The position numbers and the translations under genes are program-made. From the NCBI RefSeq assembly GCF_000813985.1, contig NZ_JWLJ01000006.1, positions 248,001 to 312,000 of the forward strand: a stretch of DNA of 64,000 nucleotides, written 5' to 3'. Numbering within the stretch: the first letter of the stretch is position 1; the number at the start of each line of letters is the position of its first letter. Below the pieces are notes generated by a model that saw only the letters and a program-made list of their open reading frames with translations, did not search any database and was not told where the DNA came from. This document shows, in pieces, positions 27,087 through 36,356 of this stretch. This stretch comes from Ruegeria sp. ANG-R. Lineage in GTDB: Bacteria > Pseudomonadota > Alphaproteobacteria > Rhodobacterales > Rhodobacteraceae.

Positions 27087-27845
27087 TCATGAAATACGGA
27101 AGTTTTCGCCCAGATACACGCGGCGAACATTTTCGTTTTCGACCACTTCATCGGGGGTTCCGGACATCAGCACCTGACCGTCATGCAGAATATAGGCCCG
27201 ATCCACAATCTCCAGCGTTTCCCGGACGTTGTGGTCCGTGATCAGAACCCCGATACCCCGTTTCTTCAGATCGGCCACCAGATGCCGGATATCACCGACG
27301 CTGATCGGATCGACCCCGGCAAAGGGCTCATCAAGCAACAGATACTTCGGGTCGGCGGCCAGACAGCGCGCAATCTCGACCCGTCGGCGTTCCCCGCCCG
27401 ACAGGGCCAGCGCCGGAGCGCGTCGCAGGTGTTCGATCGAAAAATCCGACAGCAGCTCCTCAAGCCGCTCTTTGCGGCGATGGGCATGTTTGACGGTTAT
27501 ATCCAGAACCGAGGCGATATTGTCCTCGACACTCATACCGCGGAAAATCGACATTTCCTGCGGCAGATAGCCGATCCCCAAGCGGGCGCGGCGATACATG
27601 GGCAGGGTCGTGACATTCTGCCCATCAATCTCGACAGTGCCCGCTTCGGGGAAAACCAGCCCGGCCACCGAATAGAACGTGGTCGTCTTGCCCGAACCGT
27701 TCGGACCCAGCAACGCCACCACTTCGGACCGGTTCAGGTTCATCGAGACATCGCGGATGACGGTCTTCTTGCGATAGGACTTGCGCAGCTTCTCGATCTT
27801 CAGACCGGACGAGCCTTCGGCGACGGAGAGTTCGGGCCGGTTCAT
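27087..27845 (-). CDS. lptB: LPS export ABC transporter ATPase LptB
   Basis: A 252-aa ABC ATPase that powers lipopolysaccharide extraction with LptFG. Walker A is GPNGSGKTT, the signature LSGGERRRVEIARCL, Walker B LLLDEPFAGVDP, and the switch His is in LITDHNVRETL. It overlaps lptA by one base. It is the last gene of kdsD-lptC-lptA-lptB; the 252-bp gap to hpf holds no further gene. Confidence 0.96.
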   Translation of the reverse strand: MNRPELSVAEGSSGLKIEKLRKSYRKKTVIRDVSMNLNRSEVVALLGPNGSGKTTTFYSVAGLVFPEAGTVEIDGQNVTTLPMYRRARLGIGYLPQEMSIFRGMSVEDNIASVLDITVKHAHRRKERLEELLSDFSIEHLRRAPALALSGGERRRVEIARCLAADPKYLLLDEPFAGVDPISVGDIRHLVADLKKRGIGVLITDHNVRETLEIVDRAYILHDGQVLMSGTPDEVVENENVRRVYLGENFRIS

Positions 27846-28336
27846 CAGTTGCCACCCTGCTGCAGGATGGTCTTGACCCGTCCCGACATCGTCGCGGTCC
27901 CGGTCGTAAGGTTTGCGATCATTTCGTCGCCGCTGATAACGCTTGGTCCCTGCGTCAGCAGCACATTGCCCTTCATCTCAATCACGCCGGAATCGATGGT
28001 GTATTCCGCCCAATCACCCTCGGCCGCGTCGGGCGGGCTGACCAGCACAACGTTGTCCGTTGCTTCCATCCGTTCGATGGCCGAGCGTTCTTCGTTGTAG
28101 ATGACAAGAACGCGATCCGCAGTCAGGCGCATCTCACCCTGAATGACGATGACATCGCCGATAAACTCGGCCGACCCGTCCTCCTGATTCACGTTCAGCG
28201 TCTCGGATGTCACTTCGACCGGCAAAGTCGGATCGGCATTGACCGAGCCGAACGCCACCTGTGCCTCCTGCGCAGAGACAGGCGCAGCGCCCGCTGCCAC
28301 GGCAAAACACAAAACGGCGACACGTAAATCGAACAC
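27845..28336 (-). CDS. lptA: Lipopolysaccharide transport periplasmic protein LptA
   Basis: A 163-aa periplasmic OstA-like beta-jellyroll protein that bridges the LptBFGC complex to the outer membrane. GTG start with signal peptide (VAVLCFAVAAGAAPVSAQ). VTSETLNVNQEDGSAEFIGDV and VLLTQGPSVISGDEMIAN (each in part) are the repeating strands of the fold. It lies between lptC (3 nt) and lptB (overlap). Confidence 0.92.
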   Translation of the reverse strand: MFDLRVAVLCFAVAAGAAPVSAQEAQVAFGSVNADPTLPVEVTSETLNVNQEDGSAEFIGDVIVIQGEMRLTADRVLVIYNEERSAIERMEATDNVVLVSPPDAAEGDWAEYTIDSGVIEMKGNVLLTQGPSVISGDEMIANLTTGTATMSGRVKTILQQGGN

Positions 28337-28339
28337 AAG

Positions 28340-28948
28340 TTATCTTTCTGCTTTTTGCGGCTCGTATATCAGCTTCACGCCGCCTGTAAAAAGAATATGG
28401 ACCGGACCATCGTTTTTTTCGGTTCCAAATGTCATTCGTCCGGCCGTGAAGTCGCCAATCGGGCCGGTTCCGTCAATCTGGCCGGGGCTGTCACCCCGAA
28501 TTTCGTCCAGAGACGTATTCAACAGATCGGTCGTGACCTGGATGCCGTCTCTGGTGGTGATGACCACATCCCCCACGAAGGTCGCGGTGCCCTTGTCTGG
28601 TCGGATTATGCCCGTGTTGGATTCAAGTGTAATCTCGCCACCGTTGCTTAACCCAAAGCGGCCCTGAACTTCGGCTGCCGTCGGAGTGTTGCCTTCGCTA
28701 CCCTGACTGGCGCGGCGGGCTTCGACCCGGATTTCTTCGCCTTTGCGGGTCACTCCCTTGTAATCAGGGCTTGTGACGACCTGATCGGTCAGCCGGTCGT
28801 CGATATCCTGATCGCTGAATGGTACCGAAACATTGGTGTCGATGCTGCGCGACAGAAGAAAAACGGATGACAGCAACAAAATCGCCACGAGTGGCAGCAG
28901 CACCTTCAGGAACTGCACCCATCGGGAATGGCGATCGACGTCAGCCAT
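28340..28948 (-). CDS. lptC: LPS export system protein LptC
   Basis: A 202-aa protein with one N-terminal membrane anchor (FLKVLLPLVAILLLSSVFLL) and a periplasmic LptC/OstA domain (GRFGLSNGGEITLESNTGII and FVGDVVITTRDGIQVTTDLL). It takes LPS from LptFG and passes it to LptA. Its position directly before lptA supports the call; sequence conservation in this family is low. Confidence 0.88.
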   Translation of the reverse strand: MADVDRHSRWVQFLKVLLPLVAILLLSSVFLLSRSIDTNVSVPFSDQDIDDRLTDQVVTSPDYKGVTRKGEEIRVEARRASQGSEGNTPTAAEVQGRFGLSNGGEITLESNTGIIRPDKGTATFVGDVVITTRDGIQVTTDLLNTSLDEIRGDSPGQIDGTGPIGDFTAGRMTFGTEKNDGPVHILFTGGVKLIYEPQKAER

Positions 28949-28952
28949 CTGG

Positions 28953-29921
28953 TTACCCCAAACCTACGCGCAGACAGTCGTGGATGTGCAATATCCCTTC
29001 GGCCCGGCCATCAGCCTCGGGATCGACAACAAAAAGGCAAGTGATTTTCGGGCTGTGCATGGTCATCAGCGCAACAGCCCCCTCGGCCAGCTCGTCAGGC
29101 CCGATTGTACGCGGATCAGGCGTCATCACCTGATCGACCGTCAGATCCAACAGCCCCTGCATGTGCCGCCGCAAATCCCCGTCGGTGACGATACCCAGCA
29201 ACCGTCCCGCAGCATCTGTTACGCCGACAACACCAAAGCCTTTCTGGCTCATGACCAGAAGTGCTTCGCTCATCGCGGTACCAGAGGGGACGACGGGCGT
29301 ATCAGAGTGCATCAGATCACGCACCTTGCTGAGCTGTGCGCCCAGTTTGCCGCCCGGATGGAAATCGCGGAAGTTTTCAGGCCGGAAATCCCGATACTTC
29401 ATCAACGCAATCGCCAGAGCATCGCCCATCGCCAGTGTCAGCGTGGTCGAGATCGAGGGTACCATGCCAAAGCCGCAGGCCTCTCCCAGAGACGGGATCA
29501 GCAGATGCACGTCCGCTTGTTTCATCAGCGTGCTTTGCGGTTTGCTCGACAACCCGATCAACGGAATGCCAAAGCGTCGTGTAAAGGCCAGAAGGTTCGC
29601 CAGTTCAGGCGCTTCGCCGGAATTCGAGATGGCAAGAACCACATCGCCTTTCGAGACCATGCCCAGATCACCATGGCTCGCCTCGGCAGGGTGGACGAAA
29701 TACGCCGGTGTTCCGGTGCTGGCCAGCGTCGCCGCGATCTTGTGGCCGATATGGCCGGATTTGCCGATGCCACTGATGATAATGCGGCCCGTCGCCTGCA
29801 GGATCAGTTGCACAGCCTCGGCAAAGTGCTCATCCAACCCTTCGGCCAGAACGTCCAGTGCACGGGCTTCGTCGGCTACAACCTGACGCGCGGTTCTCAG
29901 AAATGCTTCGGTATCGGTCAT
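28953..29921 (-). CDS. kdsD: Arabinose-5-phosphate isomerase KdsD
   Basis: A 322-aa enzyme converting ribulose-5-phosphate to arabinose-5-phosphate, the first step of Kdo synthesis for LPS. An N-terminal SIS domain (RIIISGIGKSGHIGHKIAAT in part, HPAEASHGDLGM) is followed by two CBS domains from about residue 205 (LMHSDTPVVPSGTAMSEAL, VMTPDPRTIGPDELAEGA). It overlaps rnd by ATGA and lies 4 nt before lptC. Confidence 0.94.
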   Translation of the reverse strand: MTDTEAFLRTARQVVADEARALDVLAEGLDEHFAEAVQLILQATGRIIISGIGKSGHIGHKIAATLASTGTPAYFVHPAEASHGDLGMVSKGDVVLAISNSGEAPELANLLAFTRRFGIPLIGLSSKPQSTLMKQADVHLLIPSLGEACGFGMVPSISTTLTLAMGDALAIALMKYRDFRPENFRDFHPGGKLGAQLSKVRDLMHSDTPVVPSGTAMSEALLVMSQKGFGVVGVTDAAGRLLGIVTDGDLRRHMQGLLDLTVDQVMTPDPRTIGPDELAEGAVALMTMHSPKITCLFVVDPEADGRAEGILHIHDCLRVGLG

Positions 29922-30532
29922 GAGTGCGCAAAAATATCGGTTTCGGGCCAGCCTGCGAGGTCAAGCTTCGCACGTGTCGGGAGGAAATCAAAACAGGCTT
30001 GTGCCATCTCGGTCCGGCCTTCACGGGCCAACCGTCCATCCAGCGCATCACGCAGCTGGTGCAGATACAGAACATCCGAGGCGGCATAATCAAGCTGCGC
30101 GTCCGTCAAGGTTTCCGCGCCCCAATCGCTCATCTGTTGCTGTTTCGAGATATCGACGCCGATCAGTTCCTGACACAGGTTTTTCAGACCGTGCCGGTCG
30201 GTATAGGTGCGCACCAGTCGACTGGCGATCTTGGTGCAGTAAACCGGCGCGGCAAGTGCTCCAAAGGTGTGAAACAGTGCCGCGATATCAAAACGACCAA
30301 AATGGAACAGCTTCAATACGTTGGGATCTTCCAGCATCGCGCAGAGGTTCGGCGCAGATGATTGGCCTTTTTCCACCTGAACAATATGGCAGTTTCCGTC
30401 CCCGCCCGACATCTGGATGACACATAGCCGGTCCCGATGCGGGTTCAGCCCCATGGTTTCGCAATCGATGGCCACGACCGGGCCCATATCCAACCCATCG
30501 GGCAGATCGTTCTTGTACAAATAATTCGCCAC
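29918..30532 (-). CDS. rnd: Ribonuclease D-like 3'-5' exonuclease
   Basis: A 204-aa single-domain DEDDy exonuclease. Exo I is VAIDCETMGLNPHRD, Exo II LFHFGRFDIAALF and Exo III YAASDVLYLHQLRD. It lacks the HRDC domains of E. coli RNase D, as in other alphaproteobacterial short forms. GTG start with AAAGGAAG upstream. It is the first gene of the rnd-kdsD-lptC-lptA-lptB run. Confidence 0.9.
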   Translation of the reverse strand: MANYLYKNDLPDGLDMGPVVAIDCETMGLNPHRDRLCVIQMSGGDGNCHIVQVEKGQSSAPNLCAMLEDPNVLKLFHFGRFDIAALFHTFGALAAPVYCTKIASRLVRTYTDRHGLKNLCQELIGVDISKQQQMSDWGAETLTDAQLDYAASDVLYLHQLRDALDGRLAREGRTEMAQACFDFLPTRAKLDLAGWPETDIFAHS

Positions 30533-30629
30533 GAGGACTTCCTTTGTGCGGTCTCGATCCCGAGATAGGAGGTTTCGCAGGCAAACTCAACGTCATCGCT
30601 TCGAGAGCGTTTTCTGTCAGACGTGCATC

Positions 30630-30660
30630 TTGACAATATCCCCATGGGGGGGATTAGGAT
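30630..30660 (+). promoter_or_regulatory. Promoter with CsoR/InrS-type operator for the metal efflux pair
   Basis: A TTGACA -35 box at 30630-30635 is followed by ATCCCC-ATG-GGGGGGAT (30638-30654), a C-tract/G-tract dyad of the kind bound by CsoR/RcnR proteins, lying in the -35/-10 spacer. A weak -10 (TAGGAT) starts near 30655. The regulator ATG is at 30666. Confidence 0.55.
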
Positions 30661-30665
30661 CAATC

Positions 30666-30923
30666 ATGACGACACACGCCCACAAATCGCATCCGCAGAT
30701 CACGGCACGCCTGAAACGCGCGCACGGACACCTGGCCAAAGTAATCACCATGCTAGAGGATCAGGCGCCCTGTACGGATATCGCTCAGCAACTTTTTGCC
30801 GTGGAAAAGGCGCTCACCAATGCCAAACGTGCGCTGATCCACGACCATGTCGACCATTGCCTGTCCAGCGAAACCGATGACGATGGCGTCGAAGATTTCA
30901 AAACCATAACCAAGTATCTCTGA
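30666..30923 (+). CDS. CsoR/RcnR/InrS-family metal-sensing repressor
   Basis: An 85-aa all-helical DUF156 repressor. The candidate metal ligands are H4, C36, H61 and C65: the C36-H61-C65 set is that of Cu sensor CsoR, while the extra N-terminal His 32 residues before the Cys gives the H-C-H-C set known from the nickel sensor InrS. A Ni(II) (or Co) sensor is favoured because the next gene is an NrsD/NreB-like exporter. It would derepress on metal binding. ATG 30666 is 3 nt from the next gene's start at its stop. Confidence 0.8.
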   Translation: MTTHAHKSHPQITARLKRAHGHLAKVITMLEDQAPCTDIAQQLFAVEKALTNAKRALIHDHVDHCLSSETDDDGVEDFKTITKYL

Positions 30924-30926
30924 CCG

Positions 30927-32246
30927 ATGTTGAGTATTCTCACAAATCGTACCTATCGACATCTGCTGGCAGCCCAGATCGTCGCGCTGACCGGAACCGG
31001 GCTGGCGACGGTGGCGCTGGGGCTGCTGGCCTTCGATCTGGCCGGAGCTTCAGCCGGGCTGGTGCTGGGGACCGCGCTGACCATCAAGATGCTGGCCTAT
31101 GTCACCGTCGCCCCGCTTGCCGCCGCCTTTGCCGAGCGCCTGGACCGGCGCAGGATGCTGGTGGTACTGGACCTCGTGCGCGCCATCGTAGCGCTCTGTC
31201 TGCCCTTCGTTACCGAAATTTGGCAGGTCTATGTTCTGATCTTCGTCCTGCAATCCGCCTCTGCCGGGTTTACACCCGCGTTTCAGGCCACCATCCCGGA
31301 TGTTCTGACCGACGAGCAAGACTATACCAAAGCCCTCTCCCTTTCACGCCTCGCAGTCGATATGGAGAGCCTGCTGAGCCCGATGCTGGCCGCCGCCCTG
31401 CTGCTGTTCGTCAGTTTCAACAGCCTGTTTCTGGGCACCAGTCTCGGCTTTGTTGCCTCCGCTCTGCTCGTGGTATCCGCCACCCTGCCTTCACCCAAGC
31501 CATCCGAGCCGCGCGGTATCTATGACCGCACCACACGCGGCATCAGAATTTATCTCAAGACCCCGCGTCTGCGCGGCCTGCTGGCGTTGAGCTGGAGCGC
31601 AGCTGCGCTGAGTTCGATGGTAATCGTCAACACCGTCGTGATCGTGCGCGGCGATCTCGATCTGTCTGAGAGCGCCGTGGCAATTGCTCTGGCAGGGTTT
31701 GGCGGCGGCTCGATGCTGGCTGCATTCGCTCTGCCACGCCTTCTGAACCATATCTCTGATCGTCGCGTCATGCTCAGCGGAGCATCGCTGGCGACCGGCG
31801 CTATGGGAGCAGCGGCGGTACTTTCCTCCACCCTGCCGATAACGCTGTGGCTTCTGACCGCGATCTGGGTGTTGGTAGGTTTTGGATATTCCAGTACGCT
31901 GACGCCTTCGGGCCGTCTGCTGACCCGATCCGCCCATGCCGAAGATCGGCCCGCCGTTTTCGCCGCTCAGTTCACCCTGTCCCATGCCTGCTGGCTGGTG
32001 CTTTATCCTTTGGCCGGATGGCTGATGACCCGTTATGGTGCCACAGTGGCCATGGTCGGAATGACAGCAGCCGCAGCTCTGGGTCTGGTTCTTGTGCTAA
32101 GGGCCTGGCCCCGTAACGACGAAAAGGCGATGGTCCACAGCCACCCTGACCTTCCACCGGATCACCCGCATCTTTCCGGGCCCAAACCCCACGCACACCC
32201 GATCGTCATTGATGATCTGCACCCCCGTATGCCGAGCGAGCCTTGA
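30927..32246 (+). CDS. MFS exporter with histidine-rich tail (NreB/NrsD-like, probable Ni efflux)
   Basis: A 439-aa MFS protein with about 10-12 membrane segments. LDRRRMLVVLDLVRAIVAL and FTPAFQATIPDVLTDEQDYT are typical of the NreB/EntS-type drug:H+ group. The last 40 residues are His/Pro-rich (HSHPDLPPDHPHL, then HAHPIVIDDLH), a metal-binding tail as in NreB and NrsD. It exports metal from the cytoplasm; nickel is inferred from the tail and the sensor upstream, with which it forms a two-gene operon. Confidence 0.8.
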   Translation: MLSILTNRTYRHLLAAQIVALTGTGLATVALGLLAFDLAGASAGLVLGTALTIKMLAYVTVAPLAAAFAERLDRRRMLVVLDLVRAIVALCLPFVTEIWQVYVLIFVLQSASAGFTPAFQATIPDVLTDEQDYTKALSLSRLAVDMESLLSPMLAAALLLFVSFNSLFLGTSLGFVASALLVVSATLPSPKPSEPRGIYDRTTRGIRIYLKTPRLRGLLALSWSAAALSSMVIVNTVVIVRGDLDLSESAVAIALAGFGGGSMLAAFALPRLLNHISDRRVMLSGASLATGAMGAAAVLSSTLPITLWLLTAIWVLVGFGYSSTLTPSGRLLTRSAHAEDRPAVFAAQFTLSHACWLVLYPLAGWLMTRYGATVAMVGMTAAAALGLVLVLRAWPRNDEKAMVHSHPDLPPDHPHLSGPKPHAHPIVIDDLHPRMPSEP

Positions 32247-32304
32247 GCCCGGGTGCCGAACTGCCATAAACCGGAACAAGCCCTGCCCGAACCCCGGAGC
32301 CCCA

Positions 32305-32733
32305 ATGGACCAGCTTGATCGACGCATCATCGCCGCCTTGCAGCACAATGCGCGCGACTCGACGACCCGCATCGCCAACACACTTGGGGTCGCCCGCACC
32401 ACGGTGCACGAACGCATCAACCGGATGGAAGAGCGTGGCGTTATCGCAGGTTATTCGGTCGTCCTGCGCGAAACCGAAGACACCCCCCGCGTGCAGATCA
32501 TCGTCCTGCTCGAGGTGCAGCAGAAAGAAACCACACGCATCATCAAGCGCCTCGAAGCTTATCCCGAGGTTAAACTGTGCCTGTCGATCAATGGCGAGTT
32601 TGATCTGTTGCTCTCGGCCGACGCGCCGCGGATCGAAGACCTCGACATTCTAGTCGATGAACTCGCGCGGGTACCCGGCGTGCTACGCACCAACACCAGC
32701 GTGGTTTTCGGCCGGAAGATCGACCGAAACTGA
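32305..32733 (+). CDS. Lrp/AsnC-family transcriptional regulator
   Basis: A 142-aa regulator. The helix-turn-helix is MDQLDRRIIAALQHNARDST then RIANTLGVARTTVHERINRM. The C-terminal RAM ligand/oligomer domain starts near residue 66 (VQIIVLLEVQQKETTRIIKRL). The usual RAM Gly-rich ligand loop is replaced by CLSINGEFDLLLSADAPR, typical of Lrp paralogues that sense amino acids. It is a single gene with no obvious target nearby. Confidence 0.9.
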   Translation: MDQLDRRIIAALQHNARDSTTRIANTLGVARTTVHERINRMEERGVIAGYSVVLRETEDTPRVQIIVLLEVQQKETTRIIKRLEAYPEVKLCLSINGEFDLLLSADAPRIEDLDILVDELARVPGVLRTNTSVVFGRKIDRN

Positions 32734-32805
32734 GGCACGCTAACCCTCTGTAAACCGATGGTTGGCTAGCTTGGCCCGGATTGATCAGAATCCCGGACCG
32801 GCAGA

Positions 32806-33492
32806 ATGCCAATACAAAAACTCCTGAGTGCGGCGCTTGTGGCGCATGTCTTTCTGGCGCAGGCCGGATACGCAACGCCCAACGGCGGGACCGCGACGCT
32901 GTGTGATCGCGCAGCGCGACGTGCGGCACAGGCCGAGGGCGTTCCGCTGGACGTTCTCCGTGCCATCGCTCGCGTGGAAACAGGTCGCGAACTGGATGGA
33001 AGGCTTGAACCCTGGCCCTGGACCGTCAATCGAGAAGGTCAGGGATACTGGTTCACCTCAGAGATCGAGGCAAAATCATACGTTTTTAACATCTTCAAAT
33101 CCGGTGCGCGCAGCTTCGATGTCGGCTGCTTTCAGATCAATTACCGCTGGCATGGCCAAGCCTTCCGCTCTATCGACGCGATGTTCGATCCTGACGAGAA
33201 CGCGGCCTACGCGGCGCGGTTTCTGGCCCAGCTTTACGCAGAGCTCGGATCATGGCCCGCCGCTGCCGGAGCGTACCATTCACGCACCCGGCACCATGCG
33301 GCCGCGTATTCCGACCGCTTTCAGACCGTATTGGCACAGCTGGACGGGCCACACGAAAACCTTGGACGCGACCCTTTCACCGCCTCTGCACGCCCGCTTA
33401 TCCCTCTGAACGCCCATCCCGCTGGCAAGAACGCATTGGGATCGCTGGTTCCCGACAGCGGCACCGCCACCGCGTTCATCGCCTTCAACTAG
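32806..33492 (+). CDS. Flagellar-associated lytic transglycosylase (SltF-like)
   Basis: A 228-aa exported SLT-type muramidase with a signal peptide (LLSAALVAHVFLAQAGYA). The catalytic Glu is in IARVETGRELDG, followed by CFQINYRWHG and NAAYAARFLAQLYAELGSW, the goose-lysozyme-like core. It cleaves peptidoglycan and lies 9 nt before flhA, so it likely opens the wall for rod assembly, like SltF of Rhodobacter. FlgJ, which does this in enterics, is absent here. Confidence 0.85.
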   Translation: MPIQKLLSAALVAHVFLAQAGYATPNGGTATLCDRAARRAAQAEGVPLDVLRAIARVETGRELDGRLEPWPWTVNREGQGYWFTSEIEAKSYVFNIFKSGARSFDVGCFQINYRWHGQAFRSIDAMFDPDENAAYAARFLAQLYAELGSWPAAAGAYHSRTRHHAAAYSDRFQTVLAQLDGPHENLGRDPFTASARPLIPLNAHPAGKNALGSLVPDSGTATAFIAFN

Positions 33493-33501
33493 GAGCAGAC
33501 A

Positions 33502-35586
33502 GTGCCCCGCATCGATCCCCGCACCCTGTTCTCTCCGACCGTCCTGCTGGCTTTGGCGCTGATGGCGGTCATCGTGATGATGATCCTTCCCATGCCCGCC
33601 TGGGTGCTGGATGTGGGGCTGGCGGCCTCGTTCGCTCTGGCGATCCTGATCTTCACTTTGACCCTGTTCATCGAACGGCCGCTGGATTTCTCATCCTTCC
33701 CGACCATCCTGCTGGCCTCGCTGATGCTGCGCTTGTCGCTGAACGTGTCTTCAACCAAGCTGATCATCGGTCAGGGGCATACCGGCACCAATGCGGCTGG
33801 CGACGTGATCGAAGGCTTTGCCCAGTTCGTCATGGGTGGCAGCATCTTCCTTGGACTGGTGGTATTCGGCGTTTTGCTGATCGTGAACTTCATGGTCATC
33901 ACAAAGGGCGCGGCCCGCATGGCCGAAGTCGGCGCCCGGTTCGCGCTGGATGGGATGCCCGGCAAACAGCTCGCCATCGACAGTGACATGTCCGCCGGGG
34001 CCATCGATCACCAGCAGGCCAAAGAACGGCGTGAGCGCGAGCAGCAGGAAACCACCTTTTTCGGCTCGCTCGATGGCGCGTCGAAATTCGTCAAAGGCGA
34101 TGCGATCGCCGGGCTTCTGATCACGCTGCTCAACCTCGTGATGGGATTGGTGATGGGCGTTATCGTGCACGGGATGCCAGTGTCGTCCGCCTTTGAAACC
34201 TACGCCATCCTGACCGTTGGCGACGGGTTGGTTTCCCAGATCCCCGCAGTGATCATCTCGATAGCCTCCGCCTTGCTCTTGGCACGCGGAGGCACGCAAG
34301 GCGCGACCGACAACGCAATATTCTCTCAGCTCGGACGACACCCCGCGGCACTGGGAACTGTCGCCGTTCTGATGGTGTTGTTTGCACTGGTCCCCGGGCT
34401 GCCATTTCTGCCCTTCATCCTCGGGGCCGGGGTGCTGGGCTATGCCGCTTATTCCGGGCTCAGGAAGCGCGAGGCCGAAGCCGAGGCCGAGCCTCCTGCA
34501 GCCGACGCCGACACGCCCGTCTCGCAGGCCATCGGTGACATTCTGGACCTTGATGACGTACATCTGGAGTTCGCGCCTGACCTTGTCAGCATGGTTTTGA
34601 ACCCCGGCACCGGCCTTGATGCGCGGATCGCCAATATGCGGACCTATGTCGCCTCTAGTTTTGGCCTGATCCTGCCCGAAATCCGCCTGACTGATCGTGC
34701 CGATCTGCCAACCGGAACCTATGTCATCAAGGTGCAGGGGGTCGAACAGGCGCGCGGCGTTCTGAATTCCGAACTGGTACTGGCGTTGGTGCAGGACGGG
34801 CATGACTTTCTGCCGGACGGCACCGACGTGACCGAGCCGGTCTACGGTGCACCGGCACGCTGGATATTGCCCAAGGATCAGGAAACCGCCGCGTTGAACG
34901 GTGCCACCATCGTCACACCTCCTGAAATTCTGGCGACCCATCTGCTTGAGATCATCAAACAGAATTTCTCGCGCCTGCTGACTCTTAAATCCCTGCGGCG
35001 GCTGTTGTCAGAAATGACCCGGCTCAGCGATCCGACCCGGGCCGAAGCCAACCGCAAATTATTGGATGAGCTGATCCCCGACAAAGTGCCGATCGATACG
35101 CTTCACGCGATCCTGCGGTTGTTACTTGATGAAAGGGTCTCGATCCGCAATATGGCGCTGATCCTCGAAAGTGTGGCCGAGGCACGCCTGACCACAACCC
35201 AGCCCGAGGGGATTTGCGAACTGGTCCGCCAGCGGCTGGGCTTTCAATTGGTCGCGGACATGAAACGCGAGGACGGCTCGATCCCCCTGATCCAGCTTGC
35301 GCCGGAGTGGGAGGACACCTTTGCCACCTACCAGATAGATGCGCCCAACGCCGGCATGGATGTGGCCTTACCCCCCAACCTATTCAATAAGCTGGCTGAT
35401 GGTGTCGTCGAGAGCGTGTCAAAGTCAGCCGATCACGGGTTGTTCCCGGCTGTCGTGACATCGACCCGACGACGCCGGTTGTTACGAACGATCATGCACG
35501 CACGCGGCGTTGCAAACCCAGTCCTGTCCTTCGAGGAGATCGGGCTCGAAGCGCGGCCTGCATTGGTCGGGACAGTGCCCGCGTGA
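33502..35586 (+). CDS. flhA: Flagellar biosynthesis protein FlhA
   Basis: A 694-aa inner-membrane export-gate protein. The eight N-terminal membrane segments and the FHIPEP signature region (RPLDFSSFPTILLASLMLRLSLNVSST, in part) are followed by a cytoplasmic domain from about 330. GTG start with AGGAG 8 nt upstream. It is coupled to fliR by GTGA. Length is normal. Confidence 0.96.
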   Translation: MPRIDPRTLFSPTVLLALALMAVIVMMILPMPAWVLDVGLAASFALAILIFTLTLFIERPLDFSSFPTILLASLMLRLSLNVSSTKLIIGQGHTGTNAAGDVIEGFAQFVMGGSIFLGLVVFGVLLIVNFMVITKGAARMAEVGARFALDGMPGKQLAIDSDMSAGAIDHQQAKERREREQQETTFFGSLDGASKFVKGDAIAGLLITLLNLVMGLVMGVIVHGMPVSSAFETYAILTVGDGLVSQIPAVIISIASALLLARGGTQGATDNAIFSQLGRHPAALGTVAVLMVLFALVPGLPFLPFILGAGVLGYAAYSGLRKREAEAEAEPPAADADTPVSQAIGDILDLDDVHLEFAPDLVSMVLNPGTGLDARIANMRTYVASSFGLILPEIRLTDRADLPTGTYVIKVQGVEQARGVLNSELVLALVQDGHDFLPDGTDVTEPVYGAPARWILPKDQETAALNGATIVTPPEILATHLLEIIKQNFSRLLTLKSLRRLLSEMTRLSDPTRAEANRKLLDELIPDKVPIDTLHAILRLLLDERVSIRNMALILESVAEARLTTTQPEGICELVRQRLGFQLVADMKREDGSIPLIQLAPEWEDTFATYQIDAPNAGMDVALPPNLFNKLADGVVESVSKSADHGLFPAVVTSTRRRRLLRTIMHARGVANPVLSFEEIGLEARPALVGTVPA

Positions 35587-36356
35587 TCTCGGTCCCCGCA
35601 GAGCTTTTGCCGTATCTGGGCCACAACATCTGGCATCTGTTTGCCGTATTCCTTCGGGTGTCCGCGCTGGTTTCCCTGCTGCCCGCATTTGGTGAACGCA
35701 GTATCCCGGTGCGGGTCAAACTCGGGGTGGCGGTCGCTTTCACGATGATCGTCGTTCCAGCCATCCCTGCGGCAGAGGTTCTGCCGGATTTCTCCGGCAT
35801 GATCGGTTTGATCGGTATCGAAATCCTGATCGGCCTGATGCTTGGCATCGGTCTGCGCCTGTTTGTCCTTGCCTTGCAAACTGCGGGCTCGATCGCAGCA
35901 CAGGCTACATCCTTATCTCAGATTCTGGGCGGAGCGGCGGCCGAGCCCGTTCCGGCTATGGGATATCTTCTGACGCTGGCCGGGTTGGCGCTGGCGGTAC
36001 TACTGGGCCTGCACATCCGAGCCGCGCAATTCCTGATCCACAGCTATACGCTGTTTCCCATCGCAATGCTTCCGTCCGCGCCGGACCTTTCGTATTGGGG
36101 TATCACCCAAATCGCCCGCAGCTTTGGGTTGGCCTTCGCACTGGCAATGCCCTTTGTCATAGCATCGCTGATCTACAACCTCGCACTGGGCGTAATCAAC
36201 CGGGCCATGCCTCAGCTCATGGTCGCCTTTGTCGGTGCCCCTGCAATAACATTCGCAGGCCTTTTCCTGCTTTTCGCGGGTGCACCGCTGATCCTGTCAA
36301 CTTGGTCTGACGCTCTTTTTGTCTTTCTCCAGAATCCGCTCGGAGGTCTGAGATGA
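35583..36356 (+). CDS. fliR: Flagellar biosynthetic protein FliR
   Basis: A 257-aa export-gate membrane protein with about six membrane segments. GERSIPVRVKLGVAVAFTM, LGIGLRLFVLALQTAGSIAA and NRAMPQLMVAFVGAPA are FliR features. GTG start inside the flhA stop (GTGA), and its own stop overlaps the flhB ATG. Confidence 0.94.
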   Translation: MISVPAELLPYLGHNIWHLFAVFLRVSALVSLLPAFGERSIPVRVKLGVAVAFTMIVVPAIPAAEVLPDFSGMIGLIGIEILIGLMLGIGLRLFVLALQTAGSIAAQATSLSQILGGAAAEPVPAMGYLLTLAGLALAVLLGLHIRAAQFLIHSYTLFPIAMLPSAPDLSYWGITQIARSFGLAFALAMPFVIASLIYNLALGVINRAMPQLMVAFVGAPAITFAGLFLLFAGAPLILSTWSDALFVFLQNPLGGLR

